From Cyanobacteria bacterium UBA7694 (GTDB lineage: Bacteria; Cyanobacteriota; Sericytochromatia; UBA7694), in NCBI GenBank assembly GCA_002482705.1, contig DLGM01000391.1, positions 12,949 through 20,809 of the forward strand: a stretch of 7,861 nt of DNA. Reading direction: 5' to 3'. The translations under genes and the position numbers were made by a program. Below the pieces are notes generated by a model. It had not been told where the DNA came from, searched no databases, and was given only the letters and a program-made list of their open reading frames with translations. Of the stretch, positions 6,018 through 7,861 are shown in pieces (position 1 is the stretch's first letter; the number at the start of each line of letters is the position of its first letter).

Positions 6018-6860
6018 TTATGCTGGATTGTTTAAATGATGAAGAAAATTCTTCAGAAGTTCAAGGGTCCGTCGCCGGGTTTTCTCGGCTTCTAGCGAAG
6101 ACATATCAAACAGCATCGCCTTTTCGGTATTGAGAATGGCAGCTTGGGTTAACTCAATATAAGAAGCGTCAGCCGGAATGTATGCTGGGCCACCGACCCC
6201 TTTGGCAAATCTGAACTGGGTTTGCAGGAATGACACCTCTTTCCAATCAAGACCTTCGATGGTTGCTTCCCAAGCTTTTTTGACGTCTTGGGGAGCATGG
6301 GGGGGCGGAAAAGTGTGGATACGAGCGCTTCCCACTGAGATGGTGCCATCTTTGTTTAGGTCTTGGGCCGCATTGGGGGGGAGCAATAGGTTATAACAGC
6401 TCTCTTTGCTGAGTTGGCCGGGTGCAATCGGTTGAGCCAGATTGTGCATGGCTTGTAAGACTGCCAACTCTTTTTCTGATAGGGAGCGGACAAAGGCTTC
6501 GGGGTCGTGATACCCCCCATGGTCTGCCGCTTTATCAATCAGATCTTCAAAGGCGGCAATATTGTTCTCAATGCGTGCCTCTAGCTCTTCGCTTTTGTTC
6601 CGTTGATCGAATTTGGTTTTCCATTCCCGCAGGAGGGTTTTGATCGCTGTAGGATCAGAGAGGATGGGCTCTTCTTCTGATTCCGTGGCGGCGGAACCTG
6701 ATGTCATGGTTTGTACCAATGGATTCCCCAACGGGCTGATGGGAGCACGCTGCTGTTCTTCGACTTTGAGCTGTGCTTGAAAGCTATTGGGGTTTTCTAA
6801 CGGTTTTGAGTAAGCGGGTTGCGCTGCATAATAATTGAAACTGCCCGTGTTAATCTTCAA
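6018..6860 (-). CDS. hypothetical protein with a disordered N-terminus and a DxNxDG loop
   Basis: I do not recognise this 280-residue protein. The start is TTG at 6860: no in-frame ATG or GTG lies nearby upstream, and GGAAGAGG lies about 10 nt before it. The first 70 residues are Gln, Pro, Ser and Asn rich with an acidic SEEEP patch and look disordered, with no signal peptide. A helical region (about 71-145) contains KTLLREW and SEKELAVLQAM. Residues 167-178 (DLNKDGTISVGS) look like the first half of an EF-hand or dockerin loop, with Asp/Asn at positions 1, 3 and 5 and Gly at 6, but Ser instead of the usual acidic residue at 12. A proline patch HTFPPPHAP follows (182-190), then helices with WEATIEGLDWKEV and a basic ARG/Leu end (261-274). 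It has a single Cys (155). It leads a two-gene operon and is transcribed away from the patterned divergent region. Calcium binding is possible but unproven. Confidence 0.82.
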   Translation of the reverse strand: MKINTGSFNYYAAQPAYSKPLENPNSFQAQLKVEEQQRAPISPLGNPLVQTMTSGSAATESEEEPILSDPTAIKTLLREWKTKFDQRNKSEELEARIENNIAAFEDLIDKAADHGGYHDPEAFVRSLSEKELAVLQAMHNLAQPIAPGQLSKESCYNLLLPPNAAQDLNKDGTISVGSARIHTFPPPHAPQDVKKAWEATIEGLDWKEVSFLQTQFRFAKGVGGPAYIPADASYIELTQAAILNTEKAMLFDMSSLEAEKTRRRTLELLKNFLHHLNNPA

Positions 6861-6928
6861 GGTTTGTTTGCCTCTTCCATGATTGATTAGATCGCAAAGG
6901 GGGTTATATTTTATTTTTGCTGTTGTTA

Positions 6929-6958
6929 AGTATATGTCTATAAGCCTTTTATGATCAA
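6929..6958 (-). promoter_or_regulatory. candidate promoter for the unknown minus-strand operon
   Basis: On the minus strand, TTGATC (6958-6953), an 18-bp spacer and TATACT (6934-6929) resemble a sigma-70 promoter about 68 nt before the TTG start. A second option closer to the gene is CTTAAC (6930-6925), 16 bp, TATAAC (6908-6903), which would give a 42-nt leader. The AT-rich context makes either match only suggestive. Confidence 0.38.
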
Positions 6959-6969
6959 GTACAGTGTGC

Positions 6970-6986
6970 GTTTACGATCTGTAAAC
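6970..6986. repeat. 17-bp inverted repeat, operator-like
   Basis: GTTTAC and GTAAAC arms flank a 5-bp centre (GATCT). The element has the same 6-5-6 layout as a second repeat starting 64 bp away, and lies just upstream of the candidate minus-strand promoters. It could be an operator for a dimeric repressor; there is no T tract to make it a terminator. Confidence 0.5.
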
Positions 6987-7033
6987 TCAATCTAGCATGT
7001 CGTTTTCTCAAAAAACAATCCCCGCTTTTTAGA

Positions 7034-7050
7034 GTTAATGACTTATTAAC
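7034..7050. repeat. 17-bp inverted repeat, operator-like, second copy of the 6-5-6 layout
   Basis: GTTAAT and ATTAAC arms flank GACTT; one further flanking A-T pair (7033 and 7051) extends it to 19 bp. The arms resemble those at 6970-6986 (GTTWAY-type), which suggests one dimeric protein may read both. AT-rich sequence produces such palindromes by chance more readily, so confidence is moderate. Confidence 0.45.
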
Positions 7051-7075
7051 TGAAAACAAATACAATAGGCATTAC

Positions 7076-7092
7076 TTAACTGTTTTTTAACA
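7076..7092 (+). promoter_or_regulatory. TTAAC direct repeat with 11-bp period, OmpR/PhoB-family-like site
   Basis: TTAACT (7076-7081), GTTTT, TTAACA (7087-7092) matches the one-helical-turn direct-repeat layout used by OmpR/PhoB-type winged-helix regulators, and resembles the TTAACA-N5-TTAACA type described for PhoP in Bacillus and CTTAAC repeats in cyanobacterial Pho boxes. A further TTAACTG lies exactly 30 bp upstream (7046). It ends 40 bp before the -10 of the exported-protein gene, a suitable activator position. The regulator is unknown. Confidence 0.42.
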
Positions 7093-7128
7093 ATAGAGAC
7101 AATAGCAGATGCATGTCCTCGGTTGCTC

Positions 7129-7137
7129 TGTTATGAT
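7129..7137 (+). promoter_or_regulatory. extended -10 promoter element for the exported-protein gene
   Basis: TGTTATGAT is an extended -10 ending 35 nt before the ATG at 7173. No convincing -35 is present at the right distance, as expected for an activator-dependent or extended -10 promoter. The sequence TGKTATGATGTG recurs at the promoter of the CitE-like gene (3394-3405). Confidence 0.55.
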
Positions 7138-7172
7138 GTGCTCATACCACTGAACCCTATCAGGAGATGCTT

Positions 7173-7861
7173 ATGGGCTTCCGACCGATTGTGCTCGCTT
7201 TAACTTTGTCAGGCCTGATGAGTGCCACTGCTTGGGCTGCTCCGGCTGTTTCATCTATTTGGAGTGGAAAAAGCTCCGGGGCAACGGTCACCTGGAGTGA
7301 GCAGGATCTCAAGGTGCAACTTGCTGAAGCATCGGCTCGTTCTCTTTTCCCCCCGTTGCAGGCCCACTTAGGGGCTCCCCTTGAGGAGCGCAATCTCTGT
7401 TACCAAGAGCGCTCGATCAAAGTTTTGTCAGTGGTGGGCCCTTACCTGAGCACTGAAGACGGGGGCTACTGGAATTGTTTGGGGACGGCCCATCCGGGAT
7501 CTGTAACCCGGTTCACGTCCCATCATCTTTGGCGTCTGGGTCAACCGTTGCGTCTGAGCGATGTTTTCCCGGAAGCACAGGTACTCAAGGCACTGCTTGC
7601 CGAGCCGCTGATCCGCAAAACCCTGACAAAAGCAAAGATTAGCCCCTTGCCCTCGACTTTACCCGCTTTGGTCAAGCAGCTTACCGAGCTGAATGATGAG
7701 TGTGAGTATTATTTTGATGATGATTTGCTCGAACGTTTTGCTTTCCATCACGTTGAAAAAGGCCAGGTAGCCGTTCGTATTGGTTTATCCCATGGTTGTG
7801 AAGCGGCACGGGGGCGTCTCACCCAGTTAGGCATTCTGCTGCCAATCCCACCGGCTTTGCA
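7173..7861 (+). CDS. exported protein, DUF3298/RsiV-like, 3'-truncated by the window edge
   Basis: The frame is open from the ATG at 7173 to the window end (229 codons), so the C-terminus is missing. AGGAG (7162-7166) lies 6 nt before this ATG, which favours it over the ATG at 7167. The N-terminus is a clear signal peptide: Arg4, a hydrophobic stretch (5-17), then an AWA-AP cleavage site after Ala22. The mature part has four cysteines (76, 102, 177, 209), consistent with disulfides outside the cytoplasm. The segment about 84-135 (SVVGPYLSTEDGG, GTAHPGS, then LRLSDVFPE) resembles the pattern of DUF3298/RsiV C-terminal domains, where an AH-type motif precedes an LxDlF motif, and FAFHHVEKGQVAV (189-201) fits the later part of that fold. 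RsiV-type domains bind lysozyme or sit in cell-wall proteins; here only export is well supported, and the family call is tentative. It is transcribed divergently from the unknown operon. Confidence 0.8.
   Translation, partial: MGFRPIVLALTLSGLMSATAWAAPAVSSIWSGKSSGATVTWSEQDLKVQLAEASARSLFPPLQAHLGAPLEERNLCYQERSIKVLSVVGPYLSTEDGGYWNCLGTAHPGSVTRFTSHHLWRLGQPLRLSDVFPEAQVLKALLAEPLIRKTLTKAKISPLPSTLPALVKQLTELNDECEYYFDDDLLERFAFHHVEKGQVAVRIGLSHGCEAARGRLTQLGILLPIPPAL

Larger units (their letters stand above)
6861..7172. other. 312-bp AT-rich divergent control region
   Basis: This is the longest stretch without a gene. I see no plausible protein or structural RNA in it. It separates the leftward unknown operon from the rightward exported-protein gene and is clearly richer in A and T than the flanking genes. 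It holds two 17-bp inverted repeats (6970-6986, 7034-7050), a pair of TTAAC direct repeats 11 bp apart (7076-7091) and promoter-like boxes on both strands, so it looks like a regulated two-way promoter region. Confidence 0.7.

Noticed and set aside
6857..6880. Seven-codon minus-strand open frame (ATG at 6880) whose TGA overlaps the TTG start at 6860
   Set aside because: The stop-start overlap looks like termination-reinitiation coupling, but no ribosome site precedes this ATG and the SD-like GGAAGAGG of the main gene lies inside it. Chance is the simpler explanation.
7160..7393. Minus-strand 77-codon open frame over the start of the exported protein
   Set aside because: The plus strand here has a ribosome site, a signal peptide and a long open frame; the minus frame is antisense shadow.

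Overview
This is a bacterial window of roughly 50% GC. It is gene-dense, uses Shine-Dalgarno-type starts, and shows no tRNA, rRNA, CRISPR array or insertion sequence. The organism cannot be named from the sequence alone. The membrane kinase and CheY-like regulator (1622-3378) resemble pairs common in Bacteroidota, but base composition and the sigma-70-type promoters do not point firmly to that phylum. A Gram-negative or cyanobacteria-related lineage is a guess only.

The left half (2-3378, + strand) is a signalling cluster. The window opens inside a soluble protein whose receiver-domain end is joined to a histidine-kinase core. Its stop overlaps, in an ATGA, the start of an OmpR/PhoB-type winged-helix regulator whose receiver has lost the phosphoacceptor Asp and the conserved Lys, so it is a pseudo-receiver. 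After 133 bp holding a likely promoter comes a two-TM PAS histidine kinase, then a single-domain CheY-like regulator 29 bp further on. The group therefore holds two kinase cores and three receivers, one of them degenerate.

In the middle (3438-4874, +) a CitE/HpcH-like TIM-barrel lyase-family enzyme has its own strong promoter, whose -35 box overlaps the stop codon of the CheY-like gene. It converges on a minus-strand operon (6860 to 4930) of two soluble proteins I do not recognise: a 280-residue protein with a TTG start and a Ca-loop-like motif, then a 345-residue, cysteine-free protein with a helical, coiled-coil-like C-terminal half. A perfect 10-bp hairpin between the convergent genes is followed by T5 on the minus strand.

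On the right, a 312-bp AT-rich divergent region (6861-7172) contains two 17-bp inverted repeats of identical 6-5-6 layout, an 11-bp-period TTAAC direct repeat like an OmpR/PhoB-family site, and promoter-like elements on both strands. It drives the unknown operon leftwards and, rightwards, a signal-peptide-bearing protein (7173 to the window end) resembling DUF3298/RsiV-type extracytoplasmic proteins.

Three plus-strand promoters in the window share an extended -10 (TGnTAnnnT) placed 35-36 nt before the start codon, which supports the chosen GTG start of the membrane kinase. The most notable points are the phosphorylation-independent pseudo-regulator coupled to a receiver-kinase fusion, and the heavily patterned divergent control region beside the unknown operon.
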